From Pseudoxanthomonas yeongjuensis (GTDB lineage: Bacteria; Pseudomonadota; Gammaproteobacteria; Xanthomonadales; Xanthomonadaceae), in assembly GCF_010093345.1 (NCBI RefSeq), contig NZ_PDWT01000003.1:248001-312000 (forward strand): a stretch of DNA of 64,000 nucleotides. The letters are read 5' to 3'. Positions 18,636-27,212 of the stretch are shown in pieces. Under the pieces are notes generated by a model. It saw only the letters and a list, made by a program, of their open reading frames with translations. It ran no database searches and was not told where the DNA came from. The position numbers and the translations under genes were made by a program. How positions within the stretch are numbered: position 1 is the first letter of the stretch; every line of letters starts with the position of its first letter.

Positions 18636-18669
18636 GTTCGCAATACGAATTAGCGTGCGATTACCGCAC
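18636..18669. promoter_or_regulatory. Tandem PcaR/PcaU-like operator palindromes
   Basis: Two 15-bp palindromes: GTTCGCAATACGAAT (18636-18650) and GTGCGATTACCGCAC (18655-18669), with centres 19 bp apart, about two helical turns. The second matches the PcaR site known from Pseudomonas putida (GTTCGATAATCGCAC, from memory) at 12 of 15 positions. They lie in the 105-bp gap between iclR and the aminotransferase gene. An upstream ATG for the latter (18632) would put the operator inside the coding region, so the GTG at 18692 is preferred. Confidence 0.65.
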
Positions 18670-18691
18670 AAAACAACTTTGGAATGCATGC

Positions 18692-20038
18692 GTGACGAGC
18701 GAGCGCGACAACGTCCTGCACAGCTGGTGCGTGCAGTCGGAATGGCGGGCGCCGACGATCGTCGGCGGCCACGGCGCGCGTCTGCGCGACGAGGAAGGCC
18801 GCGAATACCTGGACATGAGCAGCCTGGCCGAATGCAGCAACCTGGGCCACCAGCATCCGCACGTCGTCGCCGCGATCCGCACCCAGGCCGAGCGCCTGTG
18901 CTTCGTCACTTCGGCCTGGGGGGCGCAGCCGCGCGCGGAGCTGGCCGTGGCCCTGCTGGAGAAATCCGGCTTCGACGGCGGCCGCGTGTTCTTCACCCTG
19001 GGGGGCGCCGATGCCAACGAAAACGCAGTCAAGTTCGCGCGCCAGGCGCGCGGCCTGCCGCGCGGCAAGGTGATCGCACGCGACCGCTCCTATCACGGCG
19101 CCAGCTATGCCGCGATGGCCCTGTCCGGCGATGCGCGCACCCAGGCCCAGGTCGATGCGCAGGCCTGGGGCGTGCTGCACGTTGCGCCGCCGTATGCGTA
19201 CCGCTGCCCGTTCGGCAGCGACGGCGATGTGCAGTGCGGGCAACGCGCGGCGGCGGCGGTCGAAACCGAAATCATCCGCCAGGGTGCGGCGAACGTGGCC
19301 GCGGTGCTGATGGAACCCGACGCCGGCACCAACGGCATCGTCGCCCCCGACAACTACTGGCCGCGGTTGCGTGCGATCACCCGCGACCACGGCATCCCCC
19401 TGATCGCCGATGAAGTCATGAGCGGCTTCGGCCGCTGCGGCGAGTGGTTCGCCTGGCAGCGCCACGGCGAAGCGGCCCGGCCGGACCTGATGACCCTGGC
19501 CAAGGGCCTGACCGGCGCGCATCTGCCGTTGGGCGCGGTGGTGGTGTCGGCGGAGATCGCCGCGCGCCTGGAAAACGAAATGCTCCCTACCGGCCTGACC
19601 TATTGCGGGCATCCCTTGTCCTGCGCCGCGGGCGTGGCCGCGCTGCAGGCCTATGAAGACGGAAACCTGATCGGACGTTCGCGCCTGCTCGGCCAGCGGA
19701 TGTTCGCCGCGTTGAAGGACATGCAATCGCGGCAGCCGCTGATCGGCGACGTGCGCGGCGGCCATGGCCTGTTCGCCGTCATCGAACTGGTCGCCGACCG
19801 CGAAACCCGCGCGCCGCTGGCACCCTGGCCGCAGATGGTGCCGTCGTTGAAGCATCTGCTGCAGAAGGCGATGGAACTGGGCGTGTCGTTCGCCGCCCGC
19901 GGCAACCTGCTGATCCTGGCGCCACCACTGGTGATAGCCGAGAACGAACTGGACGATGCGCTGGCGTTGCTGGATCGCCTGCTCGGCGAAATGGCGCAGG
20001 CCGAAGGCAAGCAGGTCGAAGTGAGCGTGCCGAAGTGA
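18692..20038 (+). CDS. Class III PLP aminotransferase (taurine/omega-amino acid type)
   Basis: A 448-aa omega-transaminase. Fold-type I class III motifs: LGHQHPHVVAAI, GGADANENAVKFAR, RSYHGASYAAMALSGD, DEVMSGFGRCGEWFA, and the Schiff-base lysine Lys271 in LAKGLTGAHLP. The ANENAVK and RSYHGA segments resemble taurine:pyruvate aminotransferases and related enzymes acting on terminal amines. Start is taken as GTG (18692-18694) because the upstream ATG at 18632 precedes the operator. First gene of the rightward operon, 22 bp before the aldehyde dehydrogenase. Amino donor unknown; the downstream dehydrogenase implies that an aldehyde is made. Confidence 0.88.
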   Translation: MTSERDNVLHSWCVQSEWRAPTIVGGHGARLRDEEGREYLDMSSLAECSNLGHQHPHVVAAIRTQAERLCFVTSAWGAQPRAELAVALLEKSGFDGGRVFFTLGGADANENAVKFARQARGLPRGKVIARDRSYHGASYAAMALSGDARTQAQVDAQAWGVLHVAPPYAYRCPFGSDGDVQCGQRAAAAVETEIIRQGAANVAAVLMEPDAGTNGIVAPDNYWPRLRAITRDHGIPLIADEVMSGFGRCGEWFAWQRHGEAARPDLMTLAKGLTGAHLPLGAVVVSAEIAARLENEMLPTGLTYCGHPLSCAAGVAALQAYEDGNLIGRSRLLGQRMFAALKDMQSRQPLIGDVRGGHGLFAVIELVADRETRAPLAPWPQMVPSLKHLLQKAMELGVSFAARGNLLILAPPLVIAENELDDALALLDRLLGEMAQAEGKQVEVSVPK

Positions 20039-20060
20039 AGTCCGCCGGAGGAGAGCCCGC

Positions 20061-21629
20061 ATGAGCTACAAACTCACCTACGCGACCATGTTCGATCCGC
20101 CGGCGGACCTGCACGCGCGCTTCGATGCCGCGCTGGCCGAAACCGAAAGCGCGCTCGGCGCCGAACATCTCCTGCATATCGACGGCATGGATCGCGCCGG
20201 CGCCGATTCCGAATTGCGGCATGGGCCGATCGACCGGCGCCGGATACTGGGCCGCTTCGCCCTGGCCGATGCAGCGCAGGCGGCGCAGGCGATGGAAGCG
20301 GCGCATGCGGCGTTCCCGGCCTGGCGCGCGACGCCGATGGCCGAGCGCGTGCGCCTGCTCAAGCGGGTGGCGGCGCTGATCGAGGAGCGCGTCTACCCGA
20401 TCGGCGCGGCGCTGGCCCTGGAGGTCGGCAAGAACCGGATGGAAGCGCTGGGCGAAGTGCAGGAAACGGCCGACTTCTTCCGCCATTACGCCGAGGATTT
20501 CGAGCGCCACGAGGGCTTCGACCATGCCCTGCCGGACGATCCGCTGCCCGGTTTCAAATCCCGCAACCGCAGCGTGATGCGCCCCTACGGCGCCTGGGTG
20601 GTGATCGCGCCGTACAACTTCCCGTTCGCCCTCGCCGGCGGCCCGGTCGCGGCGGCGCTGGTCACCGGCAACACGGTGGTGTTCAAGAGCGCCAGCGACA
20701 CGCCGTGGTCGGGCCGCTTGCTGGCCGACTGCCTGCGCGATGCGGGCCTGCCGGCCGGCGTCTTCAATTACCTCAACGGCAGCGGCAACGAAGTCGGTGA
20801 AGTGCTGGTCTGGCATCCACGGACCGCCGGGGTGACCTTCACCGGCTCGTTCGAGGTCGGCATGCACATCTACCGCGGCATGGCAGCGGGAGTCTATCCG
20901 CGGCCGTGCATCGCCGAAATGGGCGGCAAGAACGCCTGCGTGGTCACCGCCAACGCCGACCTGGAACGCGCCGCGACCGGCATCGTGCGCTCGGCCTTCG
21001 GCATGAGCGGGCAGAAGTGCTCGGCGTTGTCGCGCGTGTACGTGGACGAAGCCGTCGCCGATGCGCTGATCGAAACACTGCTGGCGAAGATCCGGGCATT
21101 GCGCATCGGCGACCCCTGCCTGCAGGAAAACTGGATGGGTCCGGTGACCACGGCCAAGGCGCTGCAGAACTATGCGCGCTGCTCGGCGCTGCTTTCCGCA
21201 CATGGCGGACGCGTGCTGGCCGGCGCGCAACGTCTTGAGGAAGGCGAACTCGCGCATGGGAACTTCGTCGCCCCGACCCTGGCCGAAGCGCCGGCCGGGC
21301 ACCCGCTGTTCGCCGAGGAAATGTTCCTGCCCATCGTCATGCTCTGCCGGGTCGGGGATCGCGAGGAAGCATTGCGCCTGGCCAACGATTCTCCGGTCGG
21401 GCTGACCGCCGGTTGCTACGGCAACGACGACGATCTGGCGTATTTCTTCGACCACATCGAAGCCGGCGTCACCTACGCCAACCGTCCGCAGGGCGCCACC
21501 ACCGGCGCCTGGCCCGGCTACCAGCCGTTCGGCGGCTGGAAGGGTTCGGGCACGACGGGCAAGGCCATCGCCTCGTTCTATTACCTGGCCCAGTACCTGC
21601 GCGAGCAATCGCGCACGGTGGTGGAATGA
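20061..21629 (+). CDS. Aldehyde dehydrogenase (P5C-dehydrogenase-like)
   Basis: A 522-aa NAD(P)-dependent aldehyde dehydrogenase. Motifs: APYNFPFALAGGP, TFTGSFEVG, general base Glu286 in AEMGGKNA, and nucleophile Cys320 in SGQKCSALSR. The GKNA/GQKCSA style and long N-terminal arm resemble the 1-pyrroline-5-carboxylate/glutamate-semialdehyde dehydrogenase branch. It would oxidise a semialdehyde formed by one of the two aminotransferases to a dicarboxylic acid. Ribosome site GGAGGAGA before the ATG. Its stop overlaps the next start by 4 bp (ATGA). Confidence 0.9.
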   Translation: MSYKLTYATMFDPPADLHARFDAALAETESALGAEHLLHIDGMDRAGADSELRHGPIDRRRILGRFALADAAQAAQAMEAAHAAFPAWRATPMAERVRLLKRVAALIEERVYPIGAALALEVGKNRMEALGEVQETADFFRHYAEDFERHEGFDHALPDDPLPGFKSRNRSVMRPYGAWVVIAPYNFPFALAGGPVAAALVTGNTVVFKSASDTPWSGRLLADCLRDAGLPAGVFNYLNGSGNEVGEVLVWHPRTAGVTFTGSFEVGMHIYRGMAAGVYPRPCIAEMGGKNACVVTANADLERAATGIVRSAFGMSGQKCSALSRVYVDEAVADALIETLLAKIRALRIGDPCLQENWMGPVTTAKALQNYARCSALLSAHGGRVLAGAQRLEEGELAHGNFVAPTLAEAPAGHPLFAEEMFLPIVMLCRVGDREEALRLANDSPVGLTAGCYGNDDDLAYFFDHIEAGVTYANRPQGATTGAWPGYQPFGGWKGSGTTGKAIASFYYLAQYLREQSRTVVE

Positions 21630-22480
21630 GCGCGCGCTTCCTGTCGCTGGCCGATGCGGTCGCCGAGCACGTGCAGGACGGCGACTGCGTGGCGCTGGAA
21701 GGTTTCACCCATCTGATTCCCTTCGCCGCCGGCCACGAGATCATCCGCCAGCGCCGCCATGACCTGCACCTGGTGCGGATGACCCCGGACCTGGTCTACG
21801 ACCAGATGATCGGCATGGGCTGCGCGCGCAAGCTGACCTTCTCGTGGGGCGGCAACCCGGGCGTCGGCTCCCTGCACCGGCTGCGCGATGCGGTGGAACG
21901 GCGATGGCCGCATCCGCTGCAACTGGACGAACACAGCCACGCCGGCATGGCCGCGGCCTTCTGCGCGGGTGCGGCGCGGCTGCCGTTCGGCGTCCTGCGC
22001 GGTTATCTGGATACCGACCTGCCGGCGCACAACTCCAATATCCGCCGCGTCCAGTGCCCGTTCACCGGCGAATCCTTGGCCGCCGTGCCCGCGATCAATC
22101 CCGACGTCACTATCCTGCATGCGCAATGCGCCGACCGCCAGGGCAACGTCGCCCTGCACGGCATCGTCGGTGCCGCGCGCGAGGCGGCACTGGCCGCGAA
22201 GTCGCTGCTGGTCACGGTGGAAGAGATCGTCGAGAGCCTGTCGCCGGCGATGAACGGCATGCTGCTGCCGCATTGGGTGGTCGATGCGGTCGCGCATTGC
22301 CCGGGTGGCGCCTATCCCTCGTATGCGCAGGGTTATTACGAACGCGACAACGCCTTCTACCGCGACTGGGATGCGATCGCGCGCGATCGCGAGGTTTTCC
22401 TGGCATGGATGGGCGAGCACGTGTTGAATAGCGCCGACCATCGCGGCTTCCTCGGCAGCCTGCTGGAAAGAGCCGCTTGA
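21626..22480 (+). CDS. catI: CoA-transferase subunit A (CatI-type 3-oxoadipate CoA-transferase)
   Basis: A 284-aa alpha subunit of a heteromeric class I CoA-transferase. The early LEGFTHLIPFAAGHEIIRQ, VRMTPDLVYDQMIG, FSWGGNPGVGSLHRLRDAVE and the late YAQGYYERDN match CatI/GctA-type subunits rather than the PcaI type. It moves CoA from succinyl-CoA to a dicarboxylate such as 3-oxoadipate. The start ATG (21626-21628) overlaps the dehydrogenase stop by 4 bp. Works with the next gene and with the thiolase in the divergent operon. Glutaconate or another dicarboxylate remains possible. Confidence 0.87.
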   Translation: MSARFLSLADAVAEHVQDGDCVALEGFTHLIPFAAGHEIIRQRRHDLHLVRMTPDLVYDQMIGMGCARKLTFSWGGNPGVGSLHRLRDAVERRWPHPLQLDEHSHAGMAAAFCAGAARLPFGVLRGYLDTDLPAHNSNIRRVQCPFTGESLAAVPAINPDVTILHAQCADRQGNVALHGIVGAAREAALAAKSLLVTVEEIVESLSPAMNGMLLPHWVVDAVAHCPGGAYPSYAQGYYERDNAFYRDWDAIARDREVFLAWMGEHVLNSADHRGFLGSLLERAA

Positions 22481-23262
22481 GCGCCTGCACCCGCGACGAA
22501 TGGATGACCATCGCCGCGGCGCGCCTGCTGTGGGACGGCTGCGTCTGCTTCGTCGGCATCGGCCTGCCCAGCGCGGCCTGCAACCTGGCCCGGCTGACCC
22601 ATGCGCCGGACATCGTGCTGGTCTACGAATCCGGCACGATCGGCACCCGCCCGGAAGTGTTGCCGTTGTCCATCGGCGATGGCGAACTGGCCCAGACCGC
22701 CGCCTACGTGGTGCCGTTGCCGGAAATATTCAGCTACTACCTGCAGGCCGGGCGGGTCGATGTCGGTTTCCTCGGCGCCGCGCAGATCGACCGTTTCGGC
22801 AACCTCAACAGCACCGTGATCGGTTCCTACGATGCGCCGGAGACTCGCCTGCCGGGCGCCGGCGGCGCGCCCGAGATCGCCACGCACGCGCGCCAGACCT
22901 TCGTCATGCTCAAGGCCACGCCGCGCAGCTTCGTCGAACGCCTGGATTTCCGCACCAGCGCCGGTTACCTCGGCGGATCGGGCGCACGCGCGCGCACCAC
23001 CGCACCCGGCGGCGGCCCGTGCGTGGTGATCAGCGACTTCGGCACGCTGGTCCCGCACCCACGCACCCAGGAATTGCAGTTGAGCGCGCTGTTTTCCGGC
23101 GTCGGCGTGGAAGAAGCCCGCGCCGCGGTCGGCTGGCCGCTGACGCTGGCCGAGCATGTCGGCCTCATCGACCCGCCCACCCCAAACGAACTCGAAACCC
23201 TGCGTGCACTGCACGCACGAACGCGCGCGGCGCACGCACGACCGATGCCACTACCCCTGTAA
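22477..23262 (+). CDS. catJ: CoA-transferase subunit B (CatJ-type)
   Basis: A 261-aa beta subunit. VCFVGIGLPSAACNLARLTHAP and LVYESGTIGTRP carry the catalytic glutamate Glu51 that forms the CoA thioester; GAAQIDRFGNLNSTVIG and LPGAGGAPEIA complete the CatJ/GctB pattern. The start is an unusual TTG (22477-22479) overlapping the catI stop (TTGA), consistent with strict coupling for 1:1 subunit synthesis. A 57-bp gap separates it from the second aminotransferase. Confidence 0.88.
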   Translation: MSACTRDEWMTIAAARLLWDGCVCFVGIGLPSAACNLARLTHAPDIVLVYESGTIGTRPEVLPLSIGDGELAQTAAYVVPLPEIFSYYLQAGRVDVGFLGAAQIDRFGNLNSTVIGSYDAPETRLPGAGGAPEIATHARQTFVMLKATPRSFVERLDFRTSAGYLGGSGARARTTAPGGGPCVVISDFGTLVPHPRTQELQLSALFSGVGVEEARAAVGWPLTLAEHVGLIDPPTPNELETLRALHARTRAAHARPMPLPL

Positions 23263-23319
23263 TCCCCACCCCACTCGTTCCTCGTTCCTCATCTCTCGTT
23301 TCTCATCCCAGGCTCCCCC

Positions 23320-24660
23320 ATGCACGACGCTTCCCCCACCCGTCCGCACCTCAAGACCGAACTTCCCGGCCCCAAGGCGCGCGCCATGATCGCCCGCGAT
23401 GCCGAAGTCATCTCGCCCTCGTACCCGCGCGACTATCCGTTCGTCATGTCGCACGGCCGCGGCACCGAGGTGTGGGACGTGGACGGCAACCGCTTCCTCG
23501 ATTTCGCCGCCGGCATCGCAGTCTGCGCCACCGGCCATGCGCATCCGCAGGTGGTGGCGGCGGTGAAGGCGGCGGCGGACGATTTCCTGCACATCTCCAG
23601 CGACTACTGGCACGAGAACATGACCGCGCTGGGCGAACGCCTGGCCGCGGTCGCGCCGATGAACGAACCGGCGATGAGCTTCCTGTGCCAGTCCGGCACC
23701 GAAGCGGTGGAAGGCGCGCTGAAACTGGCGCGCTACGTGACGAAACGCCCGCGTTTCATCGGTTTCCTCGGCGGTTTCCATGGCCGGACCATGGGTTCGC
23801 TGTCCTTCACTTCCAGCAAGTACACCCAGCAACTCGGTTTCGCGCCGACCATGCCGGGCGTGACCCACGTGCCCTACCCTAATCCTTACCGGCCGTTGTT
23901 CGCCGGCGACGACCAGGGCAAGGCGGTGCTCGATTACCTGCGCATGCTGTTCGAACGCAACGTGCCGGCGACGGAAGTGGCGGCGATCCTGGTCGAGCCG
24001 CTGCAGGGCGAAGGCGGTTACGTGGTGCCACCGCCGGGATTCCTGGCCGGCCTGCGCGCATTGTGCGACGAGCACGGCATCCTGCTGGTCTTCGATGAAG
24101 TGCAGTCGGGCGTCGGCCGTACCGGGAAGATGTTCGCTTGCGAACATTCCGGCGTTGCCCCCGACATCATGACCCTGGCCAAGGGCCTGGGCTCGGGCCT
24201 GCCGATCGGCGCGGTGGTGGCCAGGAAATCGCTGATGTCGCAGTGGAAACGCGGCGCGCACGGCAACACCTACGGCGGCAATCCGCTGGCCTGCGCCGCG
24301 GCCAATGCGACCCTGGACCTGGTGCGTGGCGGGCTTGTCGACAACGCGGCCACGGTCGGCGCGCATTTCATACGGCGCTTGCACGAACTGAAGCGCGACT
24401 ATCCGTGCATCGGCGAGGTCCGCGGCCAAGGCCTGATGATCGGCATGGAACTGGTCGAAGGCGACGAAGCGAAGACCCCGGCGCGCAGCCTGTGCGACGA
24501 CGTCATCACCCGCGCCTTCCACAACGGCCTGCTGCTGCTGTCCTGCGGCGCCAGCACGGTACGCTTCATGCCGCCGTTGAACGTCAGCGTGGCCGAGGTG
24601 GACGAAGCGATGGACCTGCTCGGGACTAGCCTGCACCAGGCCTTGCGCGGCACGCGATGA
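23320..24660 (+). CDS. Class III aminotransferase (4-aminobutyrate transaminase-like)
   Basis: A 446-aa PLP aminotransferase of the GabT/acetylornithine group. Motifs: GHAHPQVVAAVKAAADDFLH, QSGTEAVEGALKLAR, GGFHGRTMGSLSFTSSK, DEVQSGVGRTGKMFA and Schiff-base Lys288 in LAKGLGSGLP. Its likely substrates are omega-amino acids such as GABA, 5-aminovalerate or beta-alanine. Having two class III aminotransferases in one operon suggests two different amino groups or two related substrates. Its stop overlaps the next start by 4 bp. Confidence 0.88.
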   Translation: MHDASPTRPHLKTELPGPKARAMIARDAEVISPSYPRDYPFVMSHGRGTEVWDVDGNRFLDFAAGIAVCATGHAHPQVVAAVKAAADDFLHISSDYWHENMTALGERLAAVAPMNEPAMSFLCQSGTEAVEGALKLARYVTKRPRFIGFLGGFHGRTMGSLSFTSSKYTQQLGFAPTMPGVTHVPYPNPYRPLFAGDDQGKAVLDYLRMLFERNVPATEVAAILVEPLQGEGGYVVPPPGFLAGLRALCDEHGILLVFDEVQSGVGRTGKMFACEHSGVAPDIMTLAKGLGSGLPIGAVVARKSLMSQWKRGAHGNTYGGNPLACAAANATLDLVRGGLVDNAATVGAHFIRRLHELKRDYPCIGEVRGQGLMIGMELVEGDEAKTPARSLCDDVITRAFHNGLLLLSCGASTVRFMPPLNVSVAEVDEAMDLLGTSLHQALRGTR

Positions 24661-27212
24661 GGGCGCTGCGCCGGCTTCCGCTACTGCTGTTGGCCACGCT
24701 GTCGCTGGCCGGCACCGCGCAAGCCGGACGCGAACCCGTGCTCAAGCAGGTCGATCTGCCGCACAACTACTACTGGCGCGAGCTTTATATTCCACAGCTG
24801 ACCAGCGGACCTTCGTCGTTGAGCTTCATGCCCGACGGCCAGTCCCTGGTCTACAGCATGGCCGGTTCGCTGTGGCGCCAACGGATGGGCGAAACCAGCG
24901 CGACGGAACTGACCCACGCGACCGGCGCCTACGATCACCAGCCCGATGTCGCCCGCGACGGACGCAGCGTGGTGTTCGCGCGCTACGACGGCGCTGCGCT
25001 GGAACTGTGGCGGCTGGACCTGGCCAGCGGCCGCGAACAGGCGCTGACTTCCGGTGGCGCGGTCAACCTGGAGCCGCGCCTGTCGCCGGACGGCAAGCGC
25101 ATCGCCTGGGTCTCGACCCAGGGCAGCGGGCATTTCAACCTGTTAATCGCCGACATCGATGCCGATGGCCTGCATCGCGCACGGCCGTTGCTGGGCGAAC
25201 GCAAGAGCAGGCTCGATCGTTACTACTATTCGGCGTTCGACCACGCGATCAATCCTTCGTGGTCGCCGGATGGAAAGACGATTTACTACCTCACCAATCC
25301 CGAGATCGCCTGGGGCACCGGCGACCTGTGGTCGGTGGAGGTGGACCATCCCTCGCGACGCAGAAAGATCCTCAGCGAGGAAACCAGCTGGAACGCACGG
25401 CCGGAGCTGGCGCCGGATGGCAAGCGCCTGCTGTTCGGCAGCTACCACGGTCGCCAATGGCAGCAGCTGTGGCTGACCACGCCGGCGGGAGCGGTGCCGT
25501 TGCCGCTGACTTTCGGCGAGTACGACCGCCGCAACGCGCGCTGGTCGCCGGACGGCAAGCGCATCGCCTTCATCGACAACCGCGATGGCAACACCGCCTT
25601 GCGGGTGATGGACGTGATCGGTGGTGCGACGCAAACCATCGCCGCCACGAGCCGCGCCTACAGGACCGCAAGTTCGCGCCTGCTGCTGGATATCGTCGAT
25701 GAGCATGGCAAGCGCACGCCTGCGCGCGTGGCAGTTCTCGGCAGCGATGGACGCGCACATGCGTCGGCGGACGCGTGGATCCAGGCCGACGACGGTTTCG
25801 ATCGCGCGCTGCAATCGGCCGAAACGCATTACTTCCGATGCGCGCCGCCGTGCGCGCTGGACGTCCCGGTCGGCACGACGAAGGTGACGGTGCAACACGG
25901 TTTCGCTTATTCGCCATGGCAGCAACGGATCGAGGTGAAGGCAGGCGCCGACTCGAGCGTGCAGGCGAAACTCGTGCCGCAACGCCTGCCCGCGGCCTTC
26001 GGCGACTGGATCAGCGCCGACCTGCACGTGCACATGAACTACGGTGGCCACTACCGCAACACGCCGGACAACCTGGCTCGCCAGGCACGGGCCGAGGACC
26101 TGGACGTGGTCTTCAACACCATCGTCAACAAGGAAGAACGCATCCCGGACATCGGCTATTTCCGCACCGATGCCGATCCGGCCAGCACCGCGGCCACCAC
26201 GGTCCTGCAGGCACAGGAATACCACACCAGCTTCTGGGGCCACCTGGGCCTGCTGCAACTGGACGACCACTATCTCACTCCCGATTTTTCCGCCTACCGC
26301 CACACCGCACTGGCCAGCCCGTATCCGCACAACGGCGTGATCGCCGACCTCGCGCACGCACAGCATGGCGTGGTCGGCTACGTGCATCCCTTCGATACCT
26401 ATCCCGATCCGGGCAGGGATCCGCTGCTGAGCAATGCTTTGCCGGCCGATGTCATCAACGGCAAGATCGATTACATCGAAGTGGTCGGCTTCTCCGACCA
26501 CAAGTCCACGGCAGCGGTCTGGTACCGCCTGTTGAACCTGGGATTCCCGCTGGCCACCGGCGCAGGCACCGATGCGATGGCCAACTACGCTTCGCTGCGC
26601 GGGCCGGTCGGCATGAACCGGGTGTTCCTGGATACCGGCGGCAGGCGCGATGGGCCATCGCTGGCCGCTGCACTCAAGGGCGGGCATGGCTTCGCCAGCA
26701 ACGGACCGCTATTGGGATTGCTGGTCGACGGCGCCAAGCCGGGAGAAACCACCCAAGTCGCCTCCGGCAAGCATCGCTACCGCATCGCCCTGCGTTCGCC
26801 GGTGGCCATCGATCATCTGGAACTGGTGCACAACGGCCAGGTGGTCGAATCGTTCGCGCTGGGCGGCGACCGCCGCAGCCTCGACGACGACGGCGTACTG
26901 GAACTGGACGGCGGCTGGTTGCTGCTGCGCGCCTGGAACGACGCCGCCGATCCGCTGGTGCTGGATATCCATCCCTACGCCACCACCAATCCGGTCTGGC
27001 TGGGCGCGCCACAACCCACTGCGAGCGCGCACCAGGATGCGGCCTATTTTTCGGATTGGCTGGGACGCGTGATCGAAGCCGCTTCCGCACGCGACGATTA
27101 CAACGACGAAGCCGAGCGCAAGGCCACGCTCGATTATTTCCGCGAAGCCCGCGAACGCTATCAGGCGATCGCCGACGGCCGCGCCAACGTACAGGGGAAA
27201 ACCAGCGAATGA
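24657..27212 (+). CDS. Secreted TolB-like propeller plus CehA/McbA (PHP-type) metallohydrolase
   Basis: An 851-aa exported fusion. A signal peptide (to about AQAG) is followed by WD/TolB-like propeller repeats (LSPDGKRIAWVS, WSPDGKTIYYLT, WSPDGKRIAFID; residues 40-320). The C-terminal part begins with the metal site SADLHVHMNYGGHY near residue 455 and has VGYVHPFD, GTDAMANY and a terminal helical region. CehA/McbA enzymes hydrolyse carbamate or amide bonds (carbaryl hydrolases) and belong to the PHP superfamily. Placed between an aminotransferase and a peptidase with 4-bp overlaps on both sides, it may open an amide in the imported substrate. The natural substrate is unknown. Confidence 0.85.
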   Translation: MRALRRLPLLLLATLSLAGTAQAGREPVLKQVDLPHNYYWRELYIPQLTSGPSSLSFMPDGQSLVYSMAGSLWRQRMGETSATELTHATGAYDHQPDVARDGRSVVFARYDGAALELWRLDLASGREQALTSGGAVNLEPRLSPDGKRIAWVSTQGSGHFNLLIADIDADGLHRARPLLGERKSRLDRYYYSAFDHAINPSWSPDGKTIYYLTNPEIAWGTGDLWSVEVDHPSRRRKILSEETSWNARPELAPDGKRLLFGSYHGRQWQQLWLTTPAGAVPLPLTFGEYDRRNARWSPDGKRIAFIDNRDGNTALRVMDVIGGATQTIAATSRAYRTASSRLLLDIVDEHGKRTPARVAVLGSDGRAHASADAWIQADDGFDRALQSAETHYFRCAPPCALDVPVGTTKVTVQHGFAYSPWQQRIEVKAGADSSVQAKLVPQRLPAAFGDWISADLHVHMNYGGHYRNTPDNLARQARAEDLDVVFNTIVNKEERIPDIGYFRTDADPASTAATTVLQAQEYHTSFWGHLGLLQLDDHYLTPDFSAYRHTALASPYPHNGVIADLAHAQHGVVGYVHPFDTYPDPGRDPLLSNALPADVINGKIDYIEVVGFSDHKSTAAVWYRLLNLGFPLATGAGTDAMANYASLRGPVGMNRVFLDTGGRRDGPSLAAALKGGHGFASNGPLLGLLVDGAKPGETTQVASGKHRYRIALRSPVAIDHLELVHNGQVVESFALGGDRRSLDDDGVLELDGGWLLLRAWNDAADPLVLDIHPYATTNPVWLGAPQPTASAHQDAAYFSDWLGRVIEAASARDDYNDEAERKATLDYFREARERYQAIADGRANVQGKTSE

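Noticed and set aside
18632-18691. Upstream ATG giving a 468-aa aminotransferase
   Set aside because: It would place the operator palindromes inside the gene, and the added residues are unlike the family. GTG at 18692 is preferred.
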